From contig OX485804.1 of the NCBI GenBank assembly GCA_950295325.1, positions 68,238,033 through 68,302,032 of the forward strand: a DNA stretch of 64,000 nucleotides. The letters are read 5' to 3'. Below, one piece after another: positions 45,817 to 56,444 of the stretch. Below the pieces are notes generated by a model. The model was not told the origin of the DNA. It did no database searches and saw only the letters and a list, made by a program, of their open reading frames with translations. The translations under genes and the position numbers were made by a program. Source of the stretch: Polytrichum commune (lineage: Eukaryota; Streptophyta; Polytrichopsida; Polytrichales; Polytrichaceae). Numbering within the stretch: position 1 is the stretch's first letter; the number at the start of each line of letters is the position of its first letter.

Positions 45817-47610
45817 CTTGGCTGAGTGCAAAGATGAAGTTTGTCTCTGCAATTTTCAAACTTGATCCTCCCTAAGGATTTAGTGAGTATATCGGCAGGT
45901 TGCTCTTGAGAAGGGATATATTCTACTTTGATTGTGTTATTTTCAACCTTTTGACGAGTGTAATGGAAGTCAATTTCAAAATGTTTGGATCTCTCATGAA
46001 ATACAGGATTGTAACTAAGTTTTATACTGCTTTGATTGTCACAAAAGAGATAAGTGGGTTTGTCATCCAAAATTCTAAGTTCTTCTAGTAACCTCCGTAA
46101 CCAAATAGCTTCGCATGTACATTGAGCAAGAGCTCTGTATTCTGATTCACAAGACGATCTAGAGGTACTAGATTGTTTCTTGGAATTCCAAGAGATGGGA
46201 GAGGTTCCAAGAAAGAAAATGTATGCGCCCACCGAAATTCTATCATCGATGTCTTGTCCATAGTCCGCATCGGTATAACCATGCAGACGATTCTCCTCCC
46301 CTTGTTTAAAAAACAAGCCCAAGTCTGGATACCGACGGACATATCGCAAAATGTGTTTGGCTGCTTGTAGGTGGGCTTCTTGTGGATTTTGCATGAACCT
46401 GCTGACTACACTAACTGCATGGGTGAGGTCAGGGCGAGTTTTGGTGAGAAAGAGAAGTTTGCCTACAAGCATGCGGTAAAGTGTAGCATCTACAGGAGGG
46501 GTGTCAGAGTTTTTGGATAGACTAAGACCTTCAGGGAGTGGGGTCAGAGAGGGCTTACAGTCCTCCATTTGGAAAAACTGAAGAATGCTCAGGGCATATT
46601 GTCGTTGATGCATGTGGAGGCCGGTGGCGGTGCGGTCAAACTGAACTCCCAGGTATCGACTAATCGGACCGAGATCGTTGGTCTTGAATTGTTGTTGCAA
46701 GTGGGTCTTCAGCTGGGCGAGAAGCTTGGAGTTACTGCCGGTTAGAAGGATGTCGTCTACATAGACGAGCAGAGCGACAGTGTGGGAGCCTATATGGGCA
46801 AAATAAAGGTTAGGATCCGAGAGAGACTGGATGAGGCCCCAGGCGAGAAGTGCTGCGTGGAGGCGAGCATACCACGCCCTAGGACTTTGTTTGAGGCCAT
46901 ATAGAGCTTTATGTAGTTTGCAGACTAGATGCTCTTCGCCAGGTTTGACAAAACCAGGAGGCTGGTGCATGTAGACATCTTCTTGTAGAATGCCATTCAA
47001 GAAAGCAGTGAGAACATCCAGTTGATGTAGAGGCCAGTTGAGATGAACGGCGATAGCAATGAGCACACGAATCGTTTCCCAACGAACAACTCGAGCAAAA
47101 GTTTCTAAAAAATCCACGCCGTCTTTCTGCTGGAAGCCTCGGGCTACAAGGCGAGCCTTATAGCGAGTAGGATTGGCTGTGGTAGCAGGTTTGATTTTGT
47201 ATACCCACTTGGAGGAGATGGCCGTTTTGTCTGGAGGTAATGGAATGAGAGACCATGTTTGATTGTGATGGATAGAGTCCATCTCAGCCTGCATGGCAGA
47301 CTTCCAATGGGGGTTTAGGTGAGCCTGTTGGAATGTCAAAAATTCTGGAGAGTCCTCGAAAACGTCGGGAAGAGTCTGAAGCTGCGTCGCAAGGGCGTTA
47401 GGAAGAATCTGTAGCTGGATTTGGGCGGCAAAATCATGTAAGTGTTTGGGGAACCGCCGAACCCGTTCAGAACGTCGAGGAGGATCTGGGGCAGGAGGCG
47501 GGGAAGGAGGCGGGGAAGGAGGGAGTGATTCGGCAGGAGAAGACTGCGGAGAAGAGTCTAGAGAAGGGAGGGTTGGGGAGGAATTTAGAGCCCTGGGGGG
47601 GGGGGGAAGC
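45798..47610 (-). CDS. Copia pol, reverse transcriptase and RNase H part
   Basis: The open frame extends from 47,744 to a stop at 45,798. The part downstream of the C12 run (about 47,597) is the true continuation of the polyprotein. Motifs in order: the Pro/Ser-rich linker PPRRSERVRRFPKHL; the RT entry WVYKIKPATT and ARLVARGFQQKDGVDF; the first catalytic aspartate in QLDVLTAFLNG; LYGLKQSPRAWY; the catalytic YVDDILLTG (about 46,765-46,740); then RNase H with YTDADYG, SRSSCESEYRALA, LFCDNQSSIKLS and the closing ADILTKSLGR. Together these copy genomic RNA into cDNA and remove the RNA strand. All catalytic acids that can be checked by eye are present. The upstream part of the open frame (47,610-47,744) reads the linker out of frame and is probably not translated. 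Confidence 0.95.
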
Positions 47611-50277
47611 AGGGTCGGCGAAAGAAGAGACTGGATTGTCGAAGGAAGAGGCTGGGTCGTCAGAGTGAGAGGGTATGTCAGGGTCGGTAAGAGCCAGACG
47701 TTCCTCTCGTCGCGTAGGAGCGGGGGTCGAGTCCAGAGGGACATCCTCCCTGACAGAAGGAGAGGTTAATTCGAGGGAGGGAGTTTCATCTACCACAACA
47801 TCTCTGGAGATGAAAACCTTCTTTGTTGAGGGTCTGTAACATCTGTAGGCCTTGGTTCCCGAATCGAAACTTAGTAGTATACATTTTTCGGAGCGGGGGT
47901 CGAACTTCGACTGGGAAGGCTTGATAGTTCGAACATAGACAGGTGACCCAAAGATTTTTAAGTGGGAGATCGAAGGCTTCTTACCCGAGAAAAGTTCTTC
48001 GGGTGTCTTGTCAGGATGTCGTTTGGTGGAGCGGAGGTTGAGCAGGTCTCCAGCTGCCTTGACTGCTTCGCCCCAAAGGTGACCAGGAAGGCCCTTGTCG
48101 AGTAGCAGGCACCTGGTGATGTTGAGTAAGGATCGATTACGCCGCTCAGCTACTCCATTCCGCTGCGGAGTGTATGGTGGAGCGAATTCTCTCGCTATAC
48201 CTTCATTGAGACAATAGTCTCGAAATGCAGAGGACGTATATTCGCCGCCATTGTCCGAGCGTAGGGTCTGAATACATTGGCCCGTAGAAGTTTTGAAAGA
48301 ATTGACTAAGTGTTGAAACTTAGTAAGCACTTGGCTTTTGTGGGCCAGAAAGTATATCCAAGTTTTCCTCGAAAAATCGTCGATAAAAGTTACAAAGTAT
48401 CGCGCTCCTCCTAATGAGGTCGTGCGGAATGGACCGCAGACGTCAGAGTGCACTAATTGAAGAATTTTTGTTGCATTGAAAGTTGCTTCTTTCGGCAGTT
48501 TCGTTCTTGTCTGCTTCCCCAGTTGACACCCCGTGCACACTTGTCGCGAGAAATGTAACGTTGGTAAGCCACGAACCGCTTCAGAATTGAGCATTCTTTG
48601 CATGCCCTTGGCATGGAAATGTCCTAATCGTTTGTGCCACAAATCTGATGAGGAGTGTCTTTGAACCAAGTTGACCTCTGAGTGCTGAAGTTGACGGAGG
48701 TTCGAGAGCCTGTAGAGACCTCGACCGTGTTCCCTTGAGGCAAAAGCTTCAAGTTGAAGGTTGTAGTTGTTAAATACAAAACATCCATCAGATTTAAAGA
48801 CAAGGGTTTTGTGTTGATCGGCGAGAGCTCCGACACTAAGTAGATTTTTAGTGATCCCTGGAGCGTACAAAACAGAATTGATAGACTTTATTTCCCCAGA
48901 AGATAGCTGGAGTGCGACATTTCCGACTCCGGCAACAGAATGGCTATGGCCTCCCGCCGACCTAACTTGGGCTCCACTAGTAGAGCGAATGGAGGTAAAA
49001 GCTGATTTTTCACCCGACACATGGTGAGTTGCTCCTGAATCCAGATACCAAGAAGCGGTGTTCTGGGGAGTTTCTACCAAATTCAATTCTATCAAGCATG
49101 CATTGACTACCTGATCTGCGGTTTCGTGATCATCCGGAGGTTCGTCTTGTGAAAACAAATCGCTTGGCTCCTCTAGATGATGTACTTGCCCATTCAGATT
49201 GCGTTGTCGTTGCTCGAGTAGACGGTGCTCATAATCCTTCATTCTATCTAGAATAGATCGAAGGTCACACTCTCTTTCATAGTGACCAGGAAGACCACAG
49301 AAGTCACACTTGTCGTTTCGAGGTCGATCTGGTCCCCTGTTTCGGTACCTAGGTTGGTACTGGGTTGATGATGAGTTTCTTGGGTGTCTGGATGAAGAGC
49401 CTCCTTGGTTCTCCTGGTTGAAGGGTCTGTTTACTGAATGAGTGCCAGACTCAGAGCGCCATCTGCCGTTCGAGATGAACCTTGAGTTCTGTGCTATTGG
49501 TGAGTTGTGAGAACGTGAAATGGTCTGTGGCCGTTTGTTCCGGTCCCGATGTACAAACAGAGCTTCGCTCTCCTCCTTCTGTTCGTTCTCCATCTTCAAG
49601 GCAGTCTCCTCCGAGATCAGTTTTGCTTCTAGCTGCTCGAAGGTTGGCAGTGTCTGGGCCGCTATTTGCATGCGTTTGAATATCTCATATTCCTTGGGAA
49701 GGTTCTTCAATGTGTAGAATACTATAACATCCTCAGGTATGTTAACTTCCACCTCTTCTAAGAGGTTCGCCACCTCTTTCACTTCAGTGAGATGGGTATC
49801 CATGGACACAGATTCAGTTTTCCGCATTGCGAAAAACTTTTCAAGAAGCATCACTCGACGCGGACCGCTATCTGATTCATAACGACTCTTTAGGCTTGTC
49901 CAACACTCATAGGGATCCTTGTAGCGTCGTAGAAGCTTAAGGGCACTATTCTTTGCATTACTATTGATAATGCTCATAACTTGTTGGCGTGCTAATCTCT
50001 CTTCCTCACTCATGTGCTCGCTAGGTGGCGTGAGACAATAGTGGAATCTACCATCCTTTTGTAATAGACTCTTCATTCTATAAGCCCATACTCCAAAGGT
50101 ACCTCCTCCATCAAGGTGGTATGATTCTGGAAGGGTGTTGTCTCCGGTCATGGTGAAACGGTGATTCCTAGGAGGTGGCGGACTACTTTCAGTGTCAGCT
50201 GGAGGAGAGTTTAGCGGCGGATTATCTGCGGTGTCAGTTTCGACGGTAGACATCTGAGAGGAAGAGACAGACAACAA
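47590..50277 (-). CDS. Copia gag-protease-integrase part of polyprotein
   Basis: The open frame runs from ATG at 50,277 to a stop at 47,467; homology-based meaning ends at the C12 run near 47,597. Domains by residue: gag capsid (about 45-260, with YHLDGGGTFGVWAYRMKSLL near the start and NIPEDVIVFYTLKNLPKEYE); zinc knuckle CDFCGLPGHYEREC (about 322-336, CX2CX4HX4C); aspartic protease WYLDSGATHHVSG (about 410); GAG-pre-integrase LWHKRLGHFHAKGMQ with CTGCQLGKQ; integrase with catalytic D in LVHSDVCGPF (about 611), D in LRSDNGGEYTS (about 674) and E in YTPQRNGVAERRNRS (about 710). It forms virus-like particles, matures the polyprotein and integrates the cDNA. The start is the ATG about 45 bp after the 5' LTR; a second ATG follows at codon 9. 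The gag is of a different type from the decayed UBN2 gag at 36 kb. Confidence 0.95.
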
Positions 50278-50309
50278 TTTCCTACCTCTATACTAACTAT
50301 CGTGAACCT

Positions 50310-50321
50310 GCTCTGATACCA
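50310..50321 (-). promoter_or_regulatory. Primer binding site, initiator Met tRNA
   Basis: The minus strand reads TGGTATCAGAGC immediately after the 5' LTR end TCTACA. This is the standard plant copia PBS complementary to the 3' end of initiator methionine tRNA. Confidence 0.95.
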
Positions 50322-50559
50322 TGTAGAAGACTAACTAACTGCCGAGACTAACACGCCGCTTAGAGACAGAACTCACTGGCTCGGAACATACAGTTCAAAT
50401 TAAGCCTCAAATGGTCTTGGGATATATACATGGTGTTAGCCCTAATTAATTAAATGCTAACCCTAACCAGTAATCCCTAACCCTAAACTAATCCCCTACT
50501 CCTAAACCTAAGGAACTAATGTACACTTGGATGAAGCCTTGTAAGCAGATGGTCCAACA
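50322..50559 (-). repeat. 5' LTR of copia element
   Basis: Identical to the 3' LTR over 238 bp. On the minus strand it holds the promoter (TATATATCCC near the middle) that would drive gag-pol toward lower coordinates. Outside it is the target duplication GACTG (50,560-50,564). Confidence 0.97.
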
Positions 50560-50564
50560 GACTG

Positions 50565-51560
50565 GAGTTTTGTCTACGTGTAAAGCTTTCGAAGTCCATC
50601 CAAGCTTTCGTCCTAGGCTTAGAAAGTCAGGAACCATCAGCAAGATAGGTGATTGTGATTTTAGAATTTGAAATTGTTCACTATCAAATCTTATCCATTG
50701 GGGTATCCAGTTGAAGTTAATTAGCTACATGTGAGGTGCGCGACAAACTCAAGTATGCTTAGATTTGTCACGAATGGATTAGTTTGTGCACACACCACAA
50801 GCTTTGCCGCCCATTGAAATTGGTTATAACGATCCATGGATTCTGGCTTCATTTCTACTTTTCGGTAAACATGAATTTGCTACTTTCAGACGACGAGTTT
50901 CTGTTTGGAAGCAACGCTGGGGTTCATAACATTTTTATCGAACTGCTTGAGAGTTGGCAACTTGAGATTCTCTGGAAAATTATCGACCTAAAGCTTATCT
51001 TGTTCTGGGGTGAATGCAACATGTCTGTTTGGAGACATGACAATTGCAGTCCAATTCCATTGGTTAAGCATGAAGTGGTTTAACTGCGGAAGCTCATCAA
51101 GTCTGCCGTAGAAAAGAAAAGATGGATCCATAGGTCAAGTAGTGCTGAGCCTTTCGGTTGTCTCCAAAAGAAGGTGGGAGTGAAGCCTGGATGACAGAGA
51201 CAACCAACTAAACGCGAAGTAATATCGGTTCGTTTTGTGTTTTTCACAAGATTTGACAATAGTGGGACCCAAAGGCAGTGACATTTGCCATTGGGAACAT
51301 TTTGTAAATTGCATGGGTACAATTCACTCATGCACGGCTGTCCTCCTGGCCATGTATGTAACTGACAACAGAATCTACATTTTGTAGAGCCTCGGACGTC
51401 TATCTGACATAGCCACTCTGGTCGTAGAGACCAGCGAGAAACCGTAAAGACCTGAAGTTATGGTTGGAATTGCAAAATAGTTGCGTGATCATCTTGCAAT
51501 TGCACAAACACCACACATTATTTTTATTTTTATTTAACCTCGAAGATGCAAGATTGAGAG
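50565..51560. other. Flank of copia insertion with coding-like text
   Basis: Not recognised. On the minus strand LDELPQLNHFMLNQW (about 51,105-51,060) and NLKLPTLKQFDKNVMNPSVA (about 50,970-50,910) resemble translated, LRR-like text. The plus-strand ORF at 50,784-51,083 overlaps them. No complete exon chain was established. Possibly part of the same broken gene as 42,666-44,726, split by the copia element. Confidence 0.3.
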
Positions 51561-51603
51561 TCTAAGCGATGGTGCTATATAACGAGAAACATACGTGGCT
51601 TAC

Positions 51604-51811
51604 CTCAAGATGATCCTGCGTATGAGTCAGCAGATATGACCTGATCATGAGATGTCCCGCTGACGAATCCTCTGCTCCGTCATCTGCTCCGCAAGTAGTT
51701 AGTGGAAACGATCTATGTTTCATAAGCGCAGAAATTATAGCTTCTAGCGGTTGGAGAGCTGGATTGATGCTGCGACATTGAGCATGGAAACGTACCTTAG
51801 ACGCAAAAGCT
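51604..51811 (-). CDS. Candidate isolated exon, unknown protein
   Basis: Between an acceptor (TTGACAG, 51,812) and a GTAAGC donor (51,603) the minus frame is open for 69 codons and reads AFASKVRFHAQCRSINPALQ, then LEAIISALMKHRSFPLTTC and HLMIRSYLLTHTQDHLE. It lies 378 bp downstream of the 585-residue gene model. It could be a further exon of that gene (if the model's last exon is spliced) or part of a separate gene extending toward the copia element. Family not recognised. Confidence 0.45.
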
Positions 51812-52188
51812 CTGTCAACAAGCATGGATGATCATGGGGAAAAGACTGGGACAAGTCAAAGTTTGTAAAGTTATTGGAAAACAACACCAGGTTATGTCAG
51901 TGAACGCATGTTTCTATTCTGTTGGCAGGAACACGTTGGTAAGCAGTCACGGGTGTGTAAACAAAAACGATTGTATCTGAATATGCCTCAATAGGCGGTT
52001 AGTTTTCAAAAATCCAGGACATAGTTGTTCAGTAATTGTGCTAGAGTACAGGTGTGACCGCGAAGTCAGGGTCAGGATTAGTGATGGGTCCAGATGCTAC
52101 CTAGTAAAATACAATGATGAAGCATACCGTTTGGATGCTCCAATTTCTGGGGGGAAAAAAAAGGCACCTTCCAATCGGTGCATTTGCG

Positions 52189-55100
52189 TCAATCAGTGAG
52201 CATCGAAGTCACAAGCAAACCCAAACCTGGATTGCTCTTCAGAACTGTTCGGTAACTCGGTACTTGGTGTCTTGCAATCATAGATCCCGCCGGGGTTGCT
52301 GGCATGTCCTTCCAACTGGCTCTAGAATGTGAGTCCTTGCCACCAAGCACAGATAATCCTACAATAGCAACTACGCCCAGTAGGCTCCCTACCACATTAT
52401 GAAGTTTATGTCTTTTCGAATTACGCTTACTACATCTCCACTTTACAATCGCCTGTCTTTCATGCGACTCGGTTGAGCAGCTGCCTTCATAGAGTGGTGA
52501 AGGAGTGCGAGTCAAGTTGCTGGAGGTCCACTTTACAATCGCCTGTGATGTATGCGGCTCATTTGATGAGGTGCTGCCTTCATCGAGAGGTGAAGTGGTC
52601 ACATTTGAGTTGCTGGATTTCCTTGGGCTTGTGCAGAGCATAGGGAGAATAGGGCAACCTCGGTCGTCTGAACTTTGATCTAAGTCGTCTCTCAAGCTTG
52701 TGCAGCTCGTCGCAACTTCTGCACATCCACTTCACAGTCCAGTCAAAAAGAAATGAGATGAATCCGCGTAAAAACGAATGAACTCTGCTCATGAAATTTT
52801 ACTCAAATGTTTTCCTCCTTGGAAAAGTTAGGTAAATTCAACTAGGGTTGGAGTGGGTCAAAGTCCGAAAGAAATTTAAACATTTCTCCTCATTGTGAAT
52901 GCAGTAATGACAATCCTGTAGTTGTAATTACTTCAATTGCATGGACCAAGGGTAAAATTGTGCTTACTGCTCTTACTCCTGCTCAGTTGAGGAGGGCTAT
53001 AGCTATCCGAAGACGATTCACCTCTTACTAGGGCACCCTCCGATGATCTACAGAGTGTAACAACCTGCAACGATACTCGATCGTCAAGACATCTGTAATA
53101 AATGGTAGACCCGCATGAGCTGCCTGGTGGTTCATAAGAAATTCACCACAGAAGCTTTGATACAGCATCACCTTTTCGGTTGTAATAGTTCTTCAGAAAA
53201 CAAACAAAGACACATCCAAACTTCTAACGCCGTGATGACTTGCCTCTTGAACTTCGGAAGTTAGGGAGGCGCTATTGCTTAGATTTGGCAGAAAGTCTGA
53301 GACGTCCTCAAGAAGTAACCTTGGAATTTCTCCAGGTAAAAGCGGGTCCTGCAAATCCCTTGATGTCATGAGGTGGTTCACCCTGTCAACATGGCGCTGG
53401 AAAGACATGCCTGCTGCGAAGAACATGGCTGCCATGACTTCCGGCCTAGTCGTGAAATCTGTCCCGAATGATCCTGTTTCATCTTTCTTGTATAGTCCTG
53501 GATTCAACAAGATGGAGCTTACCTTCAACAATCAGCAGTAATTCAGTATCTTCGGAACATAAATACGTCAGATAATTAGCAAGCTAAGATATACATTGTG
53601 TACTACTAATGTCCACTGTCCATTGCACATAGAAGGCAACTACATTGCAACAAGAGAGATTCTTTTGTCGACTTTAAGAAGATAACACACCAGTGCCACT
53701 GTTATTCCAGTTGTACGCTGATACATATTTGTTAAGCTTTGCGTGGAGTTGAATGAGGTCACCTTCCATCTCCTTCAATGCTTGAATCTGATCAAAACCT
53801 CATCACTCATTACTATTGAATTGCAACAATTATACAAAATTTTCAATTTGATTCAAACCAGCACCGTAAGAACATCACATGGTATTTGATTGGAGTCACA
53901 CCTCTGTGTCGACTTTTGCAAGGCGCAAATCTTCTGATCTCCCAAGCTGTACAAAATATGGCAATCACATCCACCAACTGTCAGGAAACTACGATACTTC
54001 GCGAATAAATCTATGACCCTCACTATGTCAAAGTTATCTACAACACTAAACCGTCTATCTAAGGCAAATGATGGTTGCATGTGTTGCAACTCAAGTAGAT
54101 GGCTCCCTAAGGTGTTCCTAAGTTGCAGAAATGGAATTCCAAGTACATTGCTCATATGTTAGAATCAAGTCCATGTCAAATGTCACCAAGCAAAAGGTTG
54201 TGAACGACACTGACCTTTGCAACAGCTACATCCAGTGGTGCGGGACGAGTACGACGGCTGCTCACAGTATCAGAGTGAGATGAAGAACAGGTATTATCTT
54301 CAATAGGTCTCATTTCACTGCAATAAATTTCCAAGTTTACGTTACGATGAGGATATATCCCACCTGACAGGTAATACGCTGCAAGCCTACATGGCTGGTA
54401 TTGAGTTATTTAACTTGCCTTCACTAGGAGTGCGCAAACAACAAGTGAATGCATGACTGAATAATTGAAAGGATTTCAAGTTCAAAACAAATGTCAATAC
54501 ACCAATCCACATAAGAATATCATTCCACGGTGTTTTTAGATCATTTTTAGTTGGAGTACTAAAATTGAGTGGTGGTGTCCTGTCATTACCTTTGTTCATC
54601 GTACAAAATAGAGTCAGCTTGGCTGACGTGCAAGACTGCGTCTGATGGGCGAGTGCAGAGAACCGTCATCTGCCCACCAGATAGACTTTTTGATCAGTAT
54701 CAAACAGACAGCTACATTATTCAAATCAAGAAATATCTATACCATTCGCCGAATCTCTGATTTCTATATCGGAATCTCTGGGATTGTGGCAGTCCTCTGA
54801 TCTTTGTAGTCCGTTGTTCACTTTGGATTACTGACATCGTGATAGCCTACAGAAAACATTTTAGGTTTAACAACATCGGAATCCTCACTTCGAAATTTGG
54901 AAGATTTCCTAATAGAAAAATTTCTGAGTCTTACCTCCAACTTCGCCATTCTTGAAGTTTGCGATGATCCAGTTGTGAACAAGGGATACTCCAGATAAAC
55001 CTCAGTATCAAGGTCCTCGAAAAACTGCATTTGTTTACATCAACATTTAGACTCTCTTCCAGTGACTTATGCATAAAAATCTATTTATCATCAAAATGAA

Positions 55101-56386
55101 GAGTTGAATATTGGCCGTAAGCTTTACAACATCGGCTTCCTTTGGATCGCAATATTAGGACGCGCTTTGTAGGTCGCATAAAGGACCAAACGTCAGAGTC
55201 TCGAGAGCTGATCTACATGATTGCAAAATGGAAAAGGTAATATATCAAAGTAAGCCTCTGGAAGGAGCACGTTTGAATCTTTCGGACCAGCGGTAGTAGG
55301 CTGTATATTAACTCACTCAATTAATATAAAATCTCTTCCCTGCATATAACTGCGCAAGGGATGATTGTCTCCTAAAACAAAGCCCTTTCATAAAGCACGA
55401 AACCGAATCTTTCCGCCGATTTATTTAGTGTTGATGTGATCTGCAACAGGTCGATGTTTTTCAAACTTAACTGATCAGAAATCACACGTACTCTATCATT
55501 GTTGCTGTCCACACTGTGAACTTAATGAAGGTCTTTGTCTCTAGTGTAAAACGCCCTACGTATGGACAAATGCTACGCACCTCATTAAGATCCACTGTGA
55601 TATGTCCAGAAAGACCTGAGCTCCATGCCTGTTCAGAAACGCGGCCCGGAAGCTCATCAGCCACCGTAAACCTCTTACAAATATTTATCCAAAAACTAAA
55701 CATCCTTCAGTTACTGAATCAAGCATTCCTGGCAGCCAACCTGCATAGGAAATGGAGGACTAAATTGATGATAATTACCTGGTCTGAGAAAAAAGTTCGA
55801 AAACCGCCATCGCCAGTACACATAGAGAGTCAACAAAATGAGTCAGAACTTCTCGACTTCTCAATTTCCACCTTGACAGGCATGCTTTAGCAAGTAAATT
55901 TATAGAAGTTAAGAATGTTAGCGCTATCCACCTGATTACTTAAACTTTCATGATCAAGATACTCAATTTTCCTTGCAAAATGCCTGAAGAGCGCCATTGC
56001 CTCTTACATTTCCTGACTAACGGAATTCCTCTTTTCCAATAAGATCACATATAGTCATTAGGATGCATCCAGAACATACCAATGTAAACATGTAGCTTTG
56101 AAAGTACGTCCTGCCTTCCATGTAGAATCTGGCAGCTAAGTTGATGATTGATGTTGCATTCCCCATTGACAACTTCAAATTCTCCAATCTTCTGTTGCTC
56201 TGTGCCGTGTAGAAGAGTTACCTTCATGAAATATTGCTGGTCGTTCTTAGATGAACCCCCGGGTAAAAAGTCAGACTTCAGTAGAACAGGGAGGCGGATT
56301 CCTGTTATTTTTAAGAATTTGATACAGAAGTCATAGACTTGAGCATCGTGAGATAAGCACCGCCGGAAAACTTCATTTGCTGCCAT
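52189..56386 (-). CDS. Unrecognised 11-exon gene, 585-residue protein with C-terminal TM
   Basis: Proposed exons (minus): 56,386-56,080; 56,002-55,932; 55,673-55,581; 55,024-54,935; 54,669-54,590; 54,317-54,215; 53,946-53,902; 53,787-53,691; 53,497-53,244; 53,064-52,977; 52,718-52,189. Ten introns join in phase, nine GT-AG and one GC-AG (GCAAGT at 53,243), giving 1,758 nt. The N-terminus begins MAANEVFRRCLSHDAQVYDF. Exons 7-8 encode a short coiled coil (LGRSEDLRLAKVDTE then IQALKEMEGDLIQLHAKLNK). A conserved-looking block, RPEVMAAMFFAAGMSFQRHV, follows. The last exon has a Ser/Thr-rich linker with a motif repeated twice (QAIVKW, about 52,547 and 52,456), a basic patch, and a 20-residue hydrophobic segment (VVGSLLGVVAIVGLSVLGG, about 52,395-52,340) suggesting a tail-anchored or single-pass protein. 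I do not recognise the family. The exon set rests on phase and splice consensus only; extra exons near 55,870 and 55,200 are possible. Confidence 0.55.
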
Positions 56387-56430
56387 TTTGACAGCTTAAG
56401 GTTTTAAACTGGTCATATTGTGAAAGAGGA

Positions 56431-56440
56431 ATTTATATAC
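56431..56440 (-). promoter_or_regulatory. Possible TATA box
   Basis: GTATATAAAT on the minus strand lies about 45-55 bp upstream of the proposed ATG at 56,386, leaving only a very short leader. It may be a real core promoter, or the gene may begin further upstream with a 5' UTR intron (see 58,300-59,050). Confidence 0.3.
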
Positions 56441-56444
56441 AGTA

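Larger units (their letters stand above)
44732..50559 (-). mobile_element. Full-length young Ty1/copia retrotransposon with antisense ORF
   Basis: The 238-bp LTRs at 44,732-44,969 (3' LTR) and 50,322-50,559 (5' LTR) are identical base for base in my comparison. The target duplication GACTG lies at 44,727-44,731 and 50,560-50,564. A PBS follows the 5' LTR and a polypurine tract precedes the 3' LTR. The internal order gag, protease, integrase, reverse transcriptase, RNase H defines Ty1/copia. The coding frame is split once, at a C12 run. Between pol and the 3' LTR is a 251-codon F-box-like ORF on the opposite strand. Identical LTRs mean a very recent insertion. The element may be transposition-competent in trans or after frame resolution. 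Confidence 0.97.

Noticed and set aside
54818..54930. Additional exon with SKFRSEDSDVV text
   Set aside because: It lies after a good GTAAGA donor and all in-phase joins meet stop codons.
55700..55890. Extra exon of the 585-residue gene (WKLRSREVLTHFVDSL frame)
   Set aside because: Joining it needs an intron of about 55 bp or a phase mismatch, whereas the chain without it is in phase.
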